Assembly (NCBI GenBank): GCA_036506275.1
Contig: DASXSB010000072.1
Location: forward strand, 1-19,104
Source of the DNA: DASXSB01 sp036506275
Lineage (GTDB): Bacteria > Methylomirabilota > Methylomirabilia > Rokubacteriales > CSP1-6
Reading direction: 5' to 3'
DNA: 19,104 bases
The notes below the pieces were generated by a model, which had not been told where the DNA came from, ran no database searches, and was given only the letters and a program-made list of their open reading frames with translations. The stretch's first letter is position 1. Each line of letters opens with the position of its first letter. Shown here in pieces: positions 1 through 7,839 of this stretch. The position numbers and the translations under genes are program-made.

Positions 1-2089
1 CCTGGCGCAGCACGTCGCTGTCGCGGAAGATCTCGGTGATCCCGCGCACGACCGCCAGCGCCTGGTTCCAGCGCACGAAGGCGTCGAGGCGGACGGCCAG
101 ATGCGGATTGGTGGAGAGTCCTCCTCCCACGCGCACGGAGAAGCCGACGTCCCCGCGCTGCGGATGGCGCACCGGGGTCAAGCCGACGTCGTTGATCTCC
201 GGATACGAGCACCACGCGCGGCACCCGGTGATCGTCACCTTGTACTTGCGCGGTATGTTGTAGAACTCGGGATTCCCGTTCAGCATGCGGCTCGCGGCCT
301 GCACGAGGGGCGACGCGTCGATCAGCTCGTCGGCATCGACGCCGGCGACGGGGCAGCCGGTGATGTTGCGCGTGACGTCGCCGCACGTCCCCATCGTCGT
401 GAGCCCCGCGCGCCACAAGCTCTCCAGCAGCTCGGGCAACGCCTCCACCGTCACCCAGTGGAGCTGGAAATTCTCCCGGACGGTGATGTCCGCCGTTCCG
501 CGCGCGGCCCGCTCAGCAAAGCCGGCGATGGTGCGGAGCTGGTGGGAGAAGAGCTGGCCGTTGGGGATGCGGATGCGCACCATGAAGTTGGGAACAGCCT
601 TGCCCTCGCCGCCCTTCCCGCCGATGGCGCCGAGGCCATCGCCCTGCGTGTACACGCCCCACCAGCGGAAGTACGTGTTCAGCCACGCGGCCGGGATGGA
701 TTGATAGCCCTCGCGGGCGAAGCCGCGGATCGCGTCGAGCTGCTCCCACGGGTTCAGCTCGCGCTTCAGACGCTCGACCCGCTGTGCCTTGGTTTCCTTC
801 CTGACTTCCGCGGGGGCGGGGGCGGGCGCCGCGGCGGGCGCGGGCGCTGCGGGCGCCGGGGGCGCGATCGCGGGAGCCGCGGGGGCGATCGAGGGAGCCG
901 CGGCGGCGCCGTCGCCACCGCGGACCCAGCGCCGGAGGATCTCTGCCACCTCCGGCCGCGCGAACTCCGTCGGGACCTGCTCGCCGTGACCGAGCAGCTC
1001 GCGTACGAGCGCGCCGCTGAGCGCCACGCGGTCCTGAGCGCCGTGCGGGCATGTCTTCGGCGACGTCACCGTCTCGCAGCGCCGGCAATAGAAGGCCTCG
1101 TCGAAGAAGAGGGGCACGATGCCGATCTCGTCGGCGCCGAAGGCTCGAAAGATCTCGTCGACCCCGACCGGCGCCGCCGCGCTCTCGACGGACGCGTACT
1201 CGCGGCCCACGATGAAGTGCGTGCATCCGTAGTTCTTCCGGACGAGGGCGTGGAACAGCGTCTCGCGCGGCCCCGCGTACCGCCGTGCGCCGGGAAAGAC
1301 ACCGAGCACGACGCGGTTCCTCGGGTAGTACTGCTCGACCAGCACCTGATGGCAGCGGACGCGTACCTCCGACGGGACTTCGTCGAGCTTCGTCTGCCCC
1401 ACCAGCGGGTGGATGAAGAGCCCGTCGTGGGGCTCGAGGGCGCACTTCTGGATGTACTCGTGCGCGCGATGCGTCGGCTGATGGCTCTGGAAGCCCACGA
1501 CCGTACGCCATCCGAGCTCCTGGAAGCGAGCGCGGGCGGCGGCGGGATCGAGCCGGTAGCCCTCGAAGCCCTTGAGCGGCGGCCGGTCGATGAGATCCAC
1601 GGGGCCGGCGAGGAGCACGTCGCCCCGCGTGAGCTGATACTGCGCGCCGGGATGGCGCGGATCGTCGGTGCCGTAAACGAGTCGCGCCTCCTCCGCGCCG
1701 TCGTAGGGGAAGCGCTCCTGGAGGTGAAGAATGCCGAGCGGCTCCTCCCACGGCGTGACGAGGGCGACGTCCTCGCCCTCGCGCAGCGAATCCGCGGCCT
1801 CGCGGCGAACGGCGAGCGTGATGGGAAGCGGCCACGGCAGCCCGTTCGCGAGCCGCATGTCGTGGAGGACGGCCCGGTAGTCCGCCCGCGCCATGAATCC
1901 GACGAGCGGACTGTAGGCGCCGACGGCGAGCAGCTCGAGGTCGGACATCATCCGCGCGTTGAAGGCGATGCGCGCGAGGCCGCGAGCGCGCTCTCGCGCC
2001 TCCTCCCGGGCTTCGCCCCGCAGCACGCGGTCGATCAGCCGGCCGCCGTGTGGCGAAACCTCCGACGACAACGCCGGGATGGTGGCCAT
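1..2089 (-). CDS. ATP sulfurylase fused to nitrite/sulfite reductase (partial, 3' end outside window)
   Basis: One uninterrupted minus-strand frame starts at the ATG at 2089-2087 and stays open to base 1 (about 696 codons). Residues 1 to about 385 are an ATP sulfurylase (sulfate + ATP to APS). It shows the nucleotide-binding PTHRAHE motif (205-211), GREYAS at about 295-300 where most family members have GRDHAG, and a downstream zinc-type FYCRRCE...KTCPHG segment. Residues about 395-427 are an Ala/Pro-rich linker. From about 428 a siroheme nitrite/sulfite reductase begins, with ferredoxin-like half-domain motifs RENFQLHW, GDVTRNITGCPVAG and TITGCRAWCSYPEINDVGL. The C-terminal siroheme/4Fe-4S cysteines should lie beyond the window. 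The likely role is cytosolic assimilatory sulfate reduction; APS reductase is not part of the visible protein. There is no Shine-Dalgarno before the ATG. Module identities are secure; the fusion is seen directly; physiological direction is inferred. Confidence 0.9.
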   Translation of the reverse strand, partial: MATIPALSSEVSPHGGRLIDRVLRGEAREEARERARGLARIAFNARMMSDLELLAVGAYSPLVGFMARADYRAVLHDMRLANGLPWPLPITLAVRREAADSLREGEDVALVTPWEEPLGILHLQERFPYDGAEEARLVYGTDDPRHPGAQYQLTRGDVLLAGPVDLIDRPPLKGFEGYRLDPAAARARFQELGWRTVVGFQSHQPTHRAHEYIQKCALEPHDGLFIHPLVGQTKLDEVPSEVRVRCHQVLVEQYYPRNRVVLGVFPGARRYAGPRETLFHALVRKNYGCTHFIVGREYASVESAAAPVGVDEIFRAFGADEIGIVPLFFDEAFYCRRCETVTSPKTCPHGAQDRVALSGALVRELLGHGEQVPTEFARPEVAEILRRWVRGGDGAAAAPSIAPAAPAIAPPAPAAPAPAAAPAPAPAEVRKETKAQRVERLKRELNPWEQLDAIRGFAREGYQSIPAAWLNTYFRWWGVYTQGDGLGAIGGKGGEGKAVPNFMVRIRIPNGQLFSHQLRTIAGFAERAARGTADITVRENFQLHWVTVEALPELLESLWRAGLTTMGTCGDVTRNITGCPVAGVDADELIDASPLVQAASRMLNGNPEFYNIPRKYKVTITGCRAWCSYPEINDVGLTPVRHPQRGDVGFSVRVGGGLSTNPHLAVRLDAFVRWNQALAVVRGITEIFRDSDVLRQ

Positions 2090-2098
2090 ATGCGCGGA

Positions 2099-2127
2099 AA
2101 AGTACTATTGCCGATCGACAATGTCAA
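2099..2127 (-). promoter_or_regulatory. Sigma-70-type promoter for the ATP sulfurylase fusion gene
   Basis: On the minus strand a perfect -35 TTGACA (2127-2122), a 17-base spacer and a -10 TACTTT (2104-2099) precede the ATG at 2089. Initiation 7-8 bases after the -10 would fall at about 2092-2091, leaving a leader of only 2-3 bases. No ribosome-binding site is present, so the transcript may be effectively leaderless. Confidence 0.6.
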
Positions 2128-2191
2128 TTACGGGCCTAGGCGGTCTGTTAGAAGGGGCGCAGCAGCGTCGATCCCTGGCGCGCGGCGAGCG

Positions 2192-3487
2192 CTAAGTGTT
2201 CGGAGTTTCGGGGGGTGAGGGCGCCAGCGTATCCCGCGCGCCCGCCAGCCGATCGGCCACGGCGCGGACGGCGTCGAGGCGGGCGGGGTCGTGAACGAAG
2301 CGGCGGTCGCTCGTGTAGCCGGACCACGCGGACATGTAATCAGGGTGGCCGAGGCCGAGCGCGAAGTCCGAGATCCGTACCGGATTGGCGAAGTCGGCCA
2401 TCACCGCGAGCTCGTTGTGGAGGTCTCCCCGACGGCCGTCGAGGAACGCCTCCAGGGCGCGCGGCTTGGGCCCGTGGGGAAGGCCCACGGGATGGACCGT
2501 CACCATCCCCGGGCCGCTCATCCCGCCGCTGCTGAAGAACTGGCCGAAGTGGAACCCGAGCGTTTCGCAGTAGTCGAGGTTCTTGTGGAAGAACGGCAGC
2601 CACATCCCTTCCTTCTCGACGGAGCGCACGGTGAACACGCAGACGTAGCAGCCGGGAAGCTTGAACACGGTGTGTCCCGACGGCGGCACGTGCGAGCGAT
2701 CGGCGACGAGCGGCCGCACGTCCTCCACCGCGAAGCGATACGGCAGGTAATCGCCGCGCCAGCCCACCACGTCGAACGGATGCGTGGGATGCACACGCCG
2801 CGTGTAGACGGAGTCGACCTTGGACACGATCTCGAAGCGGCCCGCCTCGTTCACGGTCGGCAGCGACCGGGGATACTTGTAGTCGCTGGCGCTGTGGGTG
2901 AGGAAGCGCCCCGTCGTGGGCGCTTCCGCCTTCTCGGGATCGCCTGCGAACGACTCGTACATCCAGTAGTAGTGCGAGCCCGGTCCGAGCTCGAAGCGGT
3001 GCGTGATGCCCTTGGGGATGATGAGGAAGTCGCCTTTGCCGTACGCGAGCGGCCCGAACGTCGTCTCCAGGGTGCCTTGCCCCTCGTGGACGAAGAAGAT
3101 CATCGTCGCCCCGTGGTGCTCGAAGAAGTACTCCATCGATGCGATGGGCGCGGTGACGTTCATCGCCGCCGTCGCGTTGGCCACCAGCCGTCCCATCCCG
3201 CGGTAGACGTCGGGGATGTCGGCGGCCGCCGTGGCGAGCGCGCGGTGAATGCCGCCGAGTGGCCGCAGCGCGGACTCCCAGCGCGGGGCGAAGCCGTCGA
3301 CGTGTCGCGTCTCGCCCGGCAGCCAGTTCGCGGGCGGATAGAGATGGTAGGTGTGGCTGACCTTGCCGGCGAAGCCGCCGCGCCCGTGCTCGAGCTCATA
3401 GACGTGGCGCAGGAGCGGGCCCGCGTGCGGCGCGCGGGGGACGATGCCGACCTCGAACATCCCACTGAAGTATTCGTGCTTGTCCAT
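2192..3487 (-). CDS. Homogentisate 1,2-dioxygenase family protein
   Basis: This 431-aa cupin-fold protein belongs to the homogentisate 1,2-dioxygenase family, whose characterised members open the ring of homogentisate to maleylacetoacetate with Fe(II) and O2 in tyrosine/phenylalanine catabolism. Recognisable blocks are HPTHPFDVVGW (233-243), a YPYRF-like YLPYRF, FFHKNLDYCE (299-308) and LPHGP (336-340). Likely iron ligands are H301, E308 and H338; H-to-E spacing is one residue longer than in human HGD. Length matches the family. I chose the ATG at 3487 because GGGAGGG lies about 6 bases upstream; the open frame extends to 3631 but into the divergent neighbour. No other tyrosine-degradation gene is nearby, so the substrate could be another ring-diol acid. 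The gene stands alone, divergent from the TonB receptor and upstream of the sulfurylase fusion. Confidence 0.85.
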   Translation of the reverse strand: MDKHEYFSGMFEVGIVPRAPHAGPLLRHVYELEHGRGGFAGKVSHTYHLYPPANWLPGETRHVDGFAPRWESALRPLGGIHRALATAAADIPDVYRGMGRLVANATAAMNVTAPIASMEYFFEHHGATMIFFVHEGQGTLETTFGPLAYGKGDFLIIPKGITHRFELGPGSHYYWMYESFAGDPEKAEAPTTGRFLTHSASDYKYPRSLPTVNEAGRFEIVSKVDSVYTRRVHPTHPFDVVGWRGDYLPYRFAVEDVRPLVADRSHVPPSGHTVFKLPGCYVCVFTVRSVEKEGMWLPFFHKNLDYCETLGFHFGQFFSSGGMSGPGMVTVHPVGLPHGPKPRALEAFLDGRRGDLHNELAVMADFANPVRISDFALGLGHPDYMSAWSGYTSDRRFVHDPARLDAVRAVADRLAGARDTLAPSPPETPNT

Positions 3488-3515
3488 GGCTGGCCCTCCC
3501 ACGCCGGTGGAGCGA

Positions 3516-3521
3516 ATTGTA
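3516..3521 (-). promoter_or_regulatory. Candidate -10 element for the homogentisate dioxygenase gene
   Basis: TACAAT on the minus strand (5 of 6 matches to TATAAT) sits 28 bases before the ATG at 3487, in the 83-base divergent gap. No convincing -35 hexamer is present at the right distance, so this is a weak call. Confidence 0.3.
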
Positions 3522-3570
3522 CCGGACATCGGCCATCGTCGGGCGCCGGCCTTCCCGTCCTTCCGGCCCT

Positions 3571-5769
3571 GTGATAAACAAGCGCGCGGTGTTGGTGCTT
3601 GCCCTGCTCGTCGTCGCCGTCGTTGCCGCACCCGCGCTCGCCGGCGCGGATCCCACTCCGCTCGCCCTCGCCGCCGACGACGTGATCGACATCCCCGAGC
3701 TCAGGATCTCCGCGCCCGCTCGCCTGCCCGGCACGCCGCTGCCGCTGTCGCGCGTGCCGTCGTCGGTGCAGGTCATCACCGGCAACGAGCTTCGGGCCAC
3801 GGGCGCCCCCACGCTCCAGGAAGGCCTGCGGCGATTGCCCGGCGTCACCCTCAGCGATCAGCAAGGCAACACGTTCCAGAGCGACTTCTCGTTTCGCGGC
3901 TTCCAGGCGACGTCGGTCACGGGCGCTCCTCAGGGCGTGAGCGTCTTCGTCGACGGCGTGCGCATCAACGAGCCCACGGTGGAGGAGGTCAACTTCGACC
4001 TCATCCCCCTCGACGATATCGAGCGCGTCGAGCTGATCCGCGGACCGTCCGCGGTGTTCGGGCGGAACACGCTCGGCGGCGCGCTCAACATCGTCACGCG
4101 CCGGGGAGAGACGGGCGTCGAGATCATTCCCGAGGCGGAGTTCGGAAGCTTCCATCGCCAGAAGTACCACCTGAGCGCGAGCGGCGGCGCGGGGCCGCTG
4201 GATGGCTACCTGTCGGGAACGTACTTCCAGGAAGACGGCTGGCGCGAGGAGTCGGCCGCGCGCGTGGGCCGGCTCTTCGCGAAGGCCGGGCTGCGCGGCG
4301 GTGGCACCGACCTCACGCTCACGTGGCAGCACGCCGAGAACCGCATCGAGCAGCCGGGCTCCCTTCCGCTCTCCGAGCTGCGACAGGATCGCCGCCAGAA
4401 TTTCACCGGCGGCGATTTCTTCAAGCCGCGGCTCGACATGGCGACCGTGAACGTCCGTCAAGAGCTGGGCGAGCACACCGCGCTCATCGCCAACGCATTC
4501 GGGCGGTGGCTCGAGTCCGAGCAGTTCAACGTGAACCTGATCGGCGACCACACGCGCGCGTTCACGTCCACCCTCTCCGCGGGCGGCACGGTCCAGGTGA
4601 GCGATGAGCGGAAGCTCTGGGGTCACGCGAACCGCCTCACCGTGGGCGCGGAGTACACGCATCACTCCACGAAGGTCTCCGTCTTCGAGGAGGAGACCGA
4701 CGGCGAGCGCGAGCTGAGCACACGCGCCACCGACACCCAGCACGCGGTCGGCGTGTACGTCCAGAACACGCTCGATCTCTTCACCGACATGTTTCGCGCC
4801 GGCGATAGCCTCGTGCTGACGGTGGCGGCGCGGTGGGACTGGCTCCGTCACGACATCAAGGATCTGAGCCCGGCCGACGACGATCGCCCGAACGCGACGG
4901 GGGTCCACACGTTCGCGCGCGCGAACCCGCGCGTGGGGCTGAACTACAACTTCTCGCGCGACCACGGCGTGTACTTCACGTACGGCGAGGGCTTCCGCGC
5001 CCCCGCCTTCCTCGAGCTGACGTGCGCCAGCCCCGCCGCCGTCTGCCCCGGGCTCCAGGCCGGCGTGGCGCCCGATCCGCCCCTCAAGGCCGTGAAGGCG
5101 ATGAGCTACGAGCTGGGCCTGCGCTCACGTCCCTTTCCCTGGCTCGAGGGCGAGCTGGTGCTCTTCCGGACCGACGTGCGCGACGACATCTTCTCGGTGT
5201 CGCCCACCGGCACCACCGGCGTCTTCTTCCAGAACATCGGCGACACGCGCCGCCAGGGCGTGGAGGTCGCGATCCGCGCGGGCGGCAATGGCCGTCTCCA
5301 GGGGTCGCTCGCGTACGCGTACACGGAGGCGACGTTCCGCGACAACGTGGAGCTGAGCACTCCTCGCCTCACGGCGGGCTGCGAGGCGCCTCCCTGCTCG
5401 CAGAACGTCCGCGCCGGGAACACGATCCCGATGGTCCCCACCCATCGCGTGACGGCGGGACTCGATTTCCGGATCTTTCCGTGGCTGACGGCGTGGACGA
5501 GCGTCGATTACGTGGGGAGCCAGCGCCTGCGCGGCGACGAGGAGAACGTCGAGCGCCCGCTCCCCGGCTACGTCGTCGTCCACGCCGGGCTCAAGGCCCA
5601 GTGGAAGAAGCTCAGCGCCTTCTTCACGATCCACAACCTGCTCGACGACGAGCACGAGGTGTTCGGGACGTTCGCGCGCAACGCCAAGCTGCCCGATGCG
5701 CCCATCGAGCGCTTCCTCACGCCGGGAGCGCCCCTCAACGTGGTGGGCGGGCTCAGCTACCGCTTCTAG
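3571..5769 (+). CDS. TonB-dependent outer-membrane receptor
   Basis: A 732-aa TonB-dependent receptor imports a scarce ligand (iron chelate, cobalamin or similar) across the outer membrane using TonB-ExbBD energy. The GTG at 3571 gives a clean signal peptide (MINKR, then a hydrophobic stretch ending in ALAGA); the frame also has an upstream TTG at 3517, which would bury it. A plug domain follows, with SSVQVITG, the LRRLPGV block, FSFRGF, VFVDGVRINEP and RVELIRGPSAVFGRNTLGGALNIVTRRG-type plug motifs. The rest is a beta-barrel with the TonB C-terminal box (PRVGLNY, YGEGFRAPAF, NLLDDEHEVFG) and a terminal Phe (SYRF), as BAM substrates have. It is most like siderophore/ferric-dicitrate receptors, but ligand cannot be read from sequence. 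No partner transporter or Fur box was recognised nearby. Confidence 0.92.
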   Translation: MINKRAVLVLALLVVAVVAAPALAGADPTPLALAADDVIDIPELRISAPARLPGTPLPLSRVPSSVQVITGNELRATGAPTLQEGLRRLPGVTLSDQQGNTFQSDFSFRGFQATSVTGAPQGVSVFVDGVRINEPTVEEVNFDLIPLDDIERVELIRGPSAVFGRNTLGGALNIVTRRGETGVEIIPEAEFGSFHRQKYHLSASGGAGPLDGYLSGTYFQEDGWREESAARVGRLFAKAGLRGGGTDLTLTWQHAENRIEQPGSLPLSELRQDRRQNFTGGDFFKPRLDMATVNVRQELGEHTALIANAFGRWLESEQFNVNLIGDHTRAFTSTLSAGGTVQVSDERKLWGHANRLTVGAEYTHHSTKVSVFEEETDGERELSTRATDTQHAVGVYVQNTLDLFTDMFRAGDSLVLTVAARWDWLRHDIKDLSPADDDRPNATGVHTFARANPRVGLNYNFSRDHGVYFTYGEGFRAPAFLELTCASPAAVCPGLQAGVAPDPPLKAVKAMSYELGLRSRPFPWLEGELVLFRTDVRDDIFSVSPTGTTGVFFQNIGDTRRQGVEVAIRAGGNGRLQGSLAYAYTEATFRDNVELSTPRLTAGCEAPPCSQNVRAGNTIPMVPTHRVTAGLDFRIFPWLTAWTSVDYVGSQRLRGDEENVERPLPGYVVVHAGLKAQWKKLSAFFTIHNLLDDEHEVFGTFARNAKLPDAPIERFLTPGAPLNVVGGLSYRF

Positions 5770-6554
5770 CGCCCACCGAACAGCACGCTCACGCCCGTGC
5801 GGACCACCCAGTCGGGGCCTCGCCCGTGGAGAGACGTCTGCGCGCCGACGTCGACGGCGATGCGCGGCGACAGGAGGTAGACGGCGCCCGCGTCGAACCC
5901 GAGCAGGTCACGACCGGCGTGCTCTTTGGGAGAGTTGTAGAAGATCTCGCCGAACACCGAGAACCCGGGCATCACCGTGCGGGAGAGCGAAGCGGCGACG
6001 ACGGCTTGACCGAGATAACCGTTCGGGCGCGTCTGGCCCACGGCGACGCCGCCGACGTTGAGGTCGAGGCCAAACCGCGACGGCAGGTCGAAGCTGGCGA
6101 GGAGCAGGAGACCGAAGTCCGGCCGCTCGGTGCCGATCGGGGCCGACGCCGTCGGCAGCTTCACGAACGGCTTCACGCCGAGGTGCGGCGGCCACGCCTC
6201 GCCCTCCGCCGGCTCCAGGAACCGATACTTGAAGCCGAGGGTGATGTCGCCGTGGCCGGTGTCGCTCTCGAGCCCACGCAACCGCACCAAGGGCTCGTCG
6301 CTGACGTCGATCTCGAGGTTTCGCGTCACGCCCACGCGGAGGTCGACGTCCACCTCGAACAGGCGCTCGCGCGGCTCGCCGGCCTTGCGCTCGCTCGAGA
6401 TCGCAATGCCGCTCTCGATCTGGAATCCACCCGGCGGCACGATCTTGGCGTTCACGCTGTTGCTCGGGCGGTTGGGCTCGATTTCGAGGGCGCCCGCCAC
6501 GCCGGCGAACGACATGGCAAGCGCGAGCCCGAGGAGGAGGGCGTGTCGCCTCAC
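5766..6554 (-). CDS. Exported beta-strand-rich protein, transporter family (MetA-pathway-of-phenol-degradation-like)
   Basis: A 262-aa protein with an N-terminal signal peptide (VRRHALLLGLALAMSF ending near AGVAGA) followed by alternating amphipathic strands such as GDITLGFKYRF, FGLLLLASFDL, GLDLNVGG, FSVFGEIFYN and FDAGAVYLL. This pattern resembles the 'transporter' outer-membrane family near PF13557, whose role is poorly defined; a beta-barrel in the outer membrane is inferred. The GTG start at 6554 overlaps the TGA of the upstream phosphatidyltransferase gene (GTGA), so translation is probably coupled; a GGAGG lies further upstream at a long spacing. Its TAG shares the CTAG at 5766-5769 with the TAG of the convergent receptor gene. 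Could equally be an uncharacterised periplasmic beta protein. Confidence 0.7.
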   Translation of the reverse strand: MRRHALLLGLALAMSFAGVAGALEIEPNRPSNSVNAKIVPPGGFQIESGIAISSERKAGEPRERLFEVDVDLRVGVTRNLEIDVSDEPLVRLRGLESDTGHGDITLGFKYRFLEPAEGEAWPPHLGVKPFVKLPTASAPIGTERPDFGLLLLASFDLPSRFGLDLNVGGVAVGQTRPNGYLGQAVVAASLSRTVMPGFSVFGEIFYNSPKEHAGRDLLGFDAGAVYLLSPRIAVDVGAQTSLHGRGPDWVVRTGVSVLFGGR

Positions 6555-7318
6555 CTCGGGAAGGAATCCTCCACGCGCAGGCGCCGCAGCACGTACCGCG
6601 CCCGCATGACGGCGGTGACGTTGGCGCCGACGGCGACGAGGCCGAGCGCGACGATCATGAGGTCGAACCGCGGATGCGTGGCGCCCTCGGGGACCAGACC
6701 GGGGTACACGGGAGCCAGGATCGCGGCCGCGCCCAGATAGAGCCCACGCTCCTGGCGCTGCATCCACCCGAGGTTGGGGTCGACCCCGAGCGCTTCGCCC
6801 TTGGCGCGCGTGTAGCTGACGAGCGTGGTGCCGATGAGGGCGGCTCCCACGATGAGGGACGGCACGAGGTCGCCCGCGTAGTAGTAGAGGATTCCGATCA
6901 TGACCACGAGATCGTTGTAGCGATCGGCGGCGGCATCGAGGAACTCCCCGCACGGCGACGCCTTGCCCGTCTGCCGGGCCAGCATCCCGTCCCAGGCGTC
7001 GAGGCTCCATGCGAGGAGCAACAGCCAGCCCCCGAGCGCGAACCGCCCGGACCCGAACGCGAGCGCCGCCAGCGTCGACACCGGCAGCGACACGGCGGTG
7101 ACGACGTTGGCGGTGATCTTGAAGCGGCGAAGCAGGCCGACGACGGGGGTGAAGAGCCAGTAGCCGAAGGCGGTCAGGATGGCCGGGAGCGAGCCCGTTC
7201 GCGGCGGGTGCGCCGGCGTCACCGACAATTCGAGCGCGGTGCCTCCGCGCCGGGCCACGAACACGCAGAACAATCCGAGACAGGCAAGGATTGCTGCCGT
7301 CGTGGCCAGCGCTTCCAC
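6551..7318 (-). CDS. CDP-alcohol phosphatidyltransferase family protein
   Basis: This 255-aa membrane enzyme transfers a phosphatidyl or phospho-alcohol group from a CDP-alcohol. It carries the complete family signature D107-x2-D110-G111-x2-A114-R115-x8-G124-x3-D128-x3-D132 (beginning DAWDGMLAR), which binds the divalent metals and CDP. Several hydrophobic spans flank it, including an extra N-terminal span (about 5-22). The SYTRAKGEALG...MQRQERGLYL segment recalls phosphatidylinositol-phosphate synthase-like members, but the acceptor alcohol cannot be assigned. The GTG at 7318 was taken as start because it precedes the first hydrophobic span; the frame stays open to 7771 but overlaps the divergent response regulator. 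Its stop overlaps the start of the following outer-membrane protein gene. Confidence 0.85.
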   Translation of the reverse strand: MEALATTAAILACLGLFCVFVARRGGTALELSVTPAHPPRTGSLPAILTAFGYWLFTPVVGLLRRFKITANVVTAVSLPVSTLAALAFGSGRFALGGWLLLLAWSLDAWDGMLARQTGKASPCGEFLDAAADRYNDLVVMIGILYYYAGDLVPSLIVGAALIGTTLVSYTRAKGEALGVDPNLGWMQRQERGLYLGAAAILAPVYPGLVPEGATHPRFDLMIVALGLVAVGANVTAVMRARYVLRRLRVEDSFPR

Positions 7319-7423
7319 GCGACGGAGTGTATCATCGCGCTCGCGGCCCCCGGGCGGCCCGGTCCGCGGCCACTGTCGCGCCCGCGATCCACTGGCGCAG
7401 GACTTGCGAGCAGCGTGGCCGCG

Positions 7424-7828
7424 ATGGCGGTTTCCTGGCGGCGGCTGCTCGGAGCGCGTCTTCTCATCGTCGACGACGACGCCCACCTCTGCGAAATCCT
7501 CCGCTTGCTTCTGAGCCTGGAAGGGGCCACGGCCGTCGTGACGTGTGTGACGGGCCAGCAGGCGGCGGCGGCGAGTGGATACGACGGTCCTTTCGACATC
7601 GTCCTCACCGATCTTGGCCTTCCCGACATCCCGGGCGCGGTGCTCATACGCCAGATCCTCGCCACCGCCGGTCGGCGCCCGTTCGTCGTGGTCCTGACGG
7701 GGTCGGGCGATGGAGAGCAAGCCGCGGCGCGCGCCGCCGGCGCCAATGTAATTCTCACCAAGCCCGTGCAATGGACGTCGCTGCTAGCCGCGCTTTCCGA
7801 GAGGCAGGAGCCGCCCGCCGCCGCCTAG
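7424..7828 (+). CDS. Stand-alone response-regulator receiver domain protein
   Basis: The 134-aa product is a single CheY-like receiver with no output domain. It contains the acidic pocket D17-D18-D19 (LLIVDDDA), the phospho-acceptor D63 in LTDLGLPD, the switch Thr T92 (VVLTGSG) and the invariant K113 (ILTKPV). It would be phosphorylated by a histidine kinase not present in this window and act through protein-protein contact. The ATG at 7424 is preferred; an in-frame GTG at 7415 would add three residues. No clear ribosome-binding site is visible. It is divergent from the phosphatidyltransferase gene and lies about 200 bases before ccoN in the same direction; whether it governs the oxidase operon is unknown. 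Confidence 0.88.
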   Translation: MAVSWRRLLGARLLIVDDDAHLCEILRLLLSLEGATAVVTCVTGQQAAAASGYDGPFDIVLTDLGLPDIPGAVLIRQILATAGRRPFVVVLTGSGDGEQAAARAAGANVILTKPVQWTSLLAALSERQEPPAAA

Positions 7829-7839
7829 ACCCCGGTCGT

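Noticed and set aside
780..930. GC-rich Ala/Pro codon run as a nucleotide repeat or assembly fault
   Set aside because: The frame is preserved through it and codons vary (GCG, GCC, GCT, GCA; CCC, CCG), which fits a true protein linker rather than a simple repeat.
513..1835. Minus-strand 440-codon frame overlapping the sulfurylase gene
   Set aside because: It is out of frame with the real gene and has Arg/Pro-rich low-complexity composition.
101..2218. Long plus-strand open frame of 705 codons opposite the sulfurylase fusion
   Set aside because: It is the antisense shadow of a GC-rich gene: Arg/Ala/Gly-rich with no domain, while the minus strand encodes well-recognised enzymes.
3160..4965. 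Minus-strand 601-codon frame antisense to the TonB receptor
   Set aside because: Composition is typical of a mirror frame, and the receptor plug and barrel motifs on the other strand are unambiguous.
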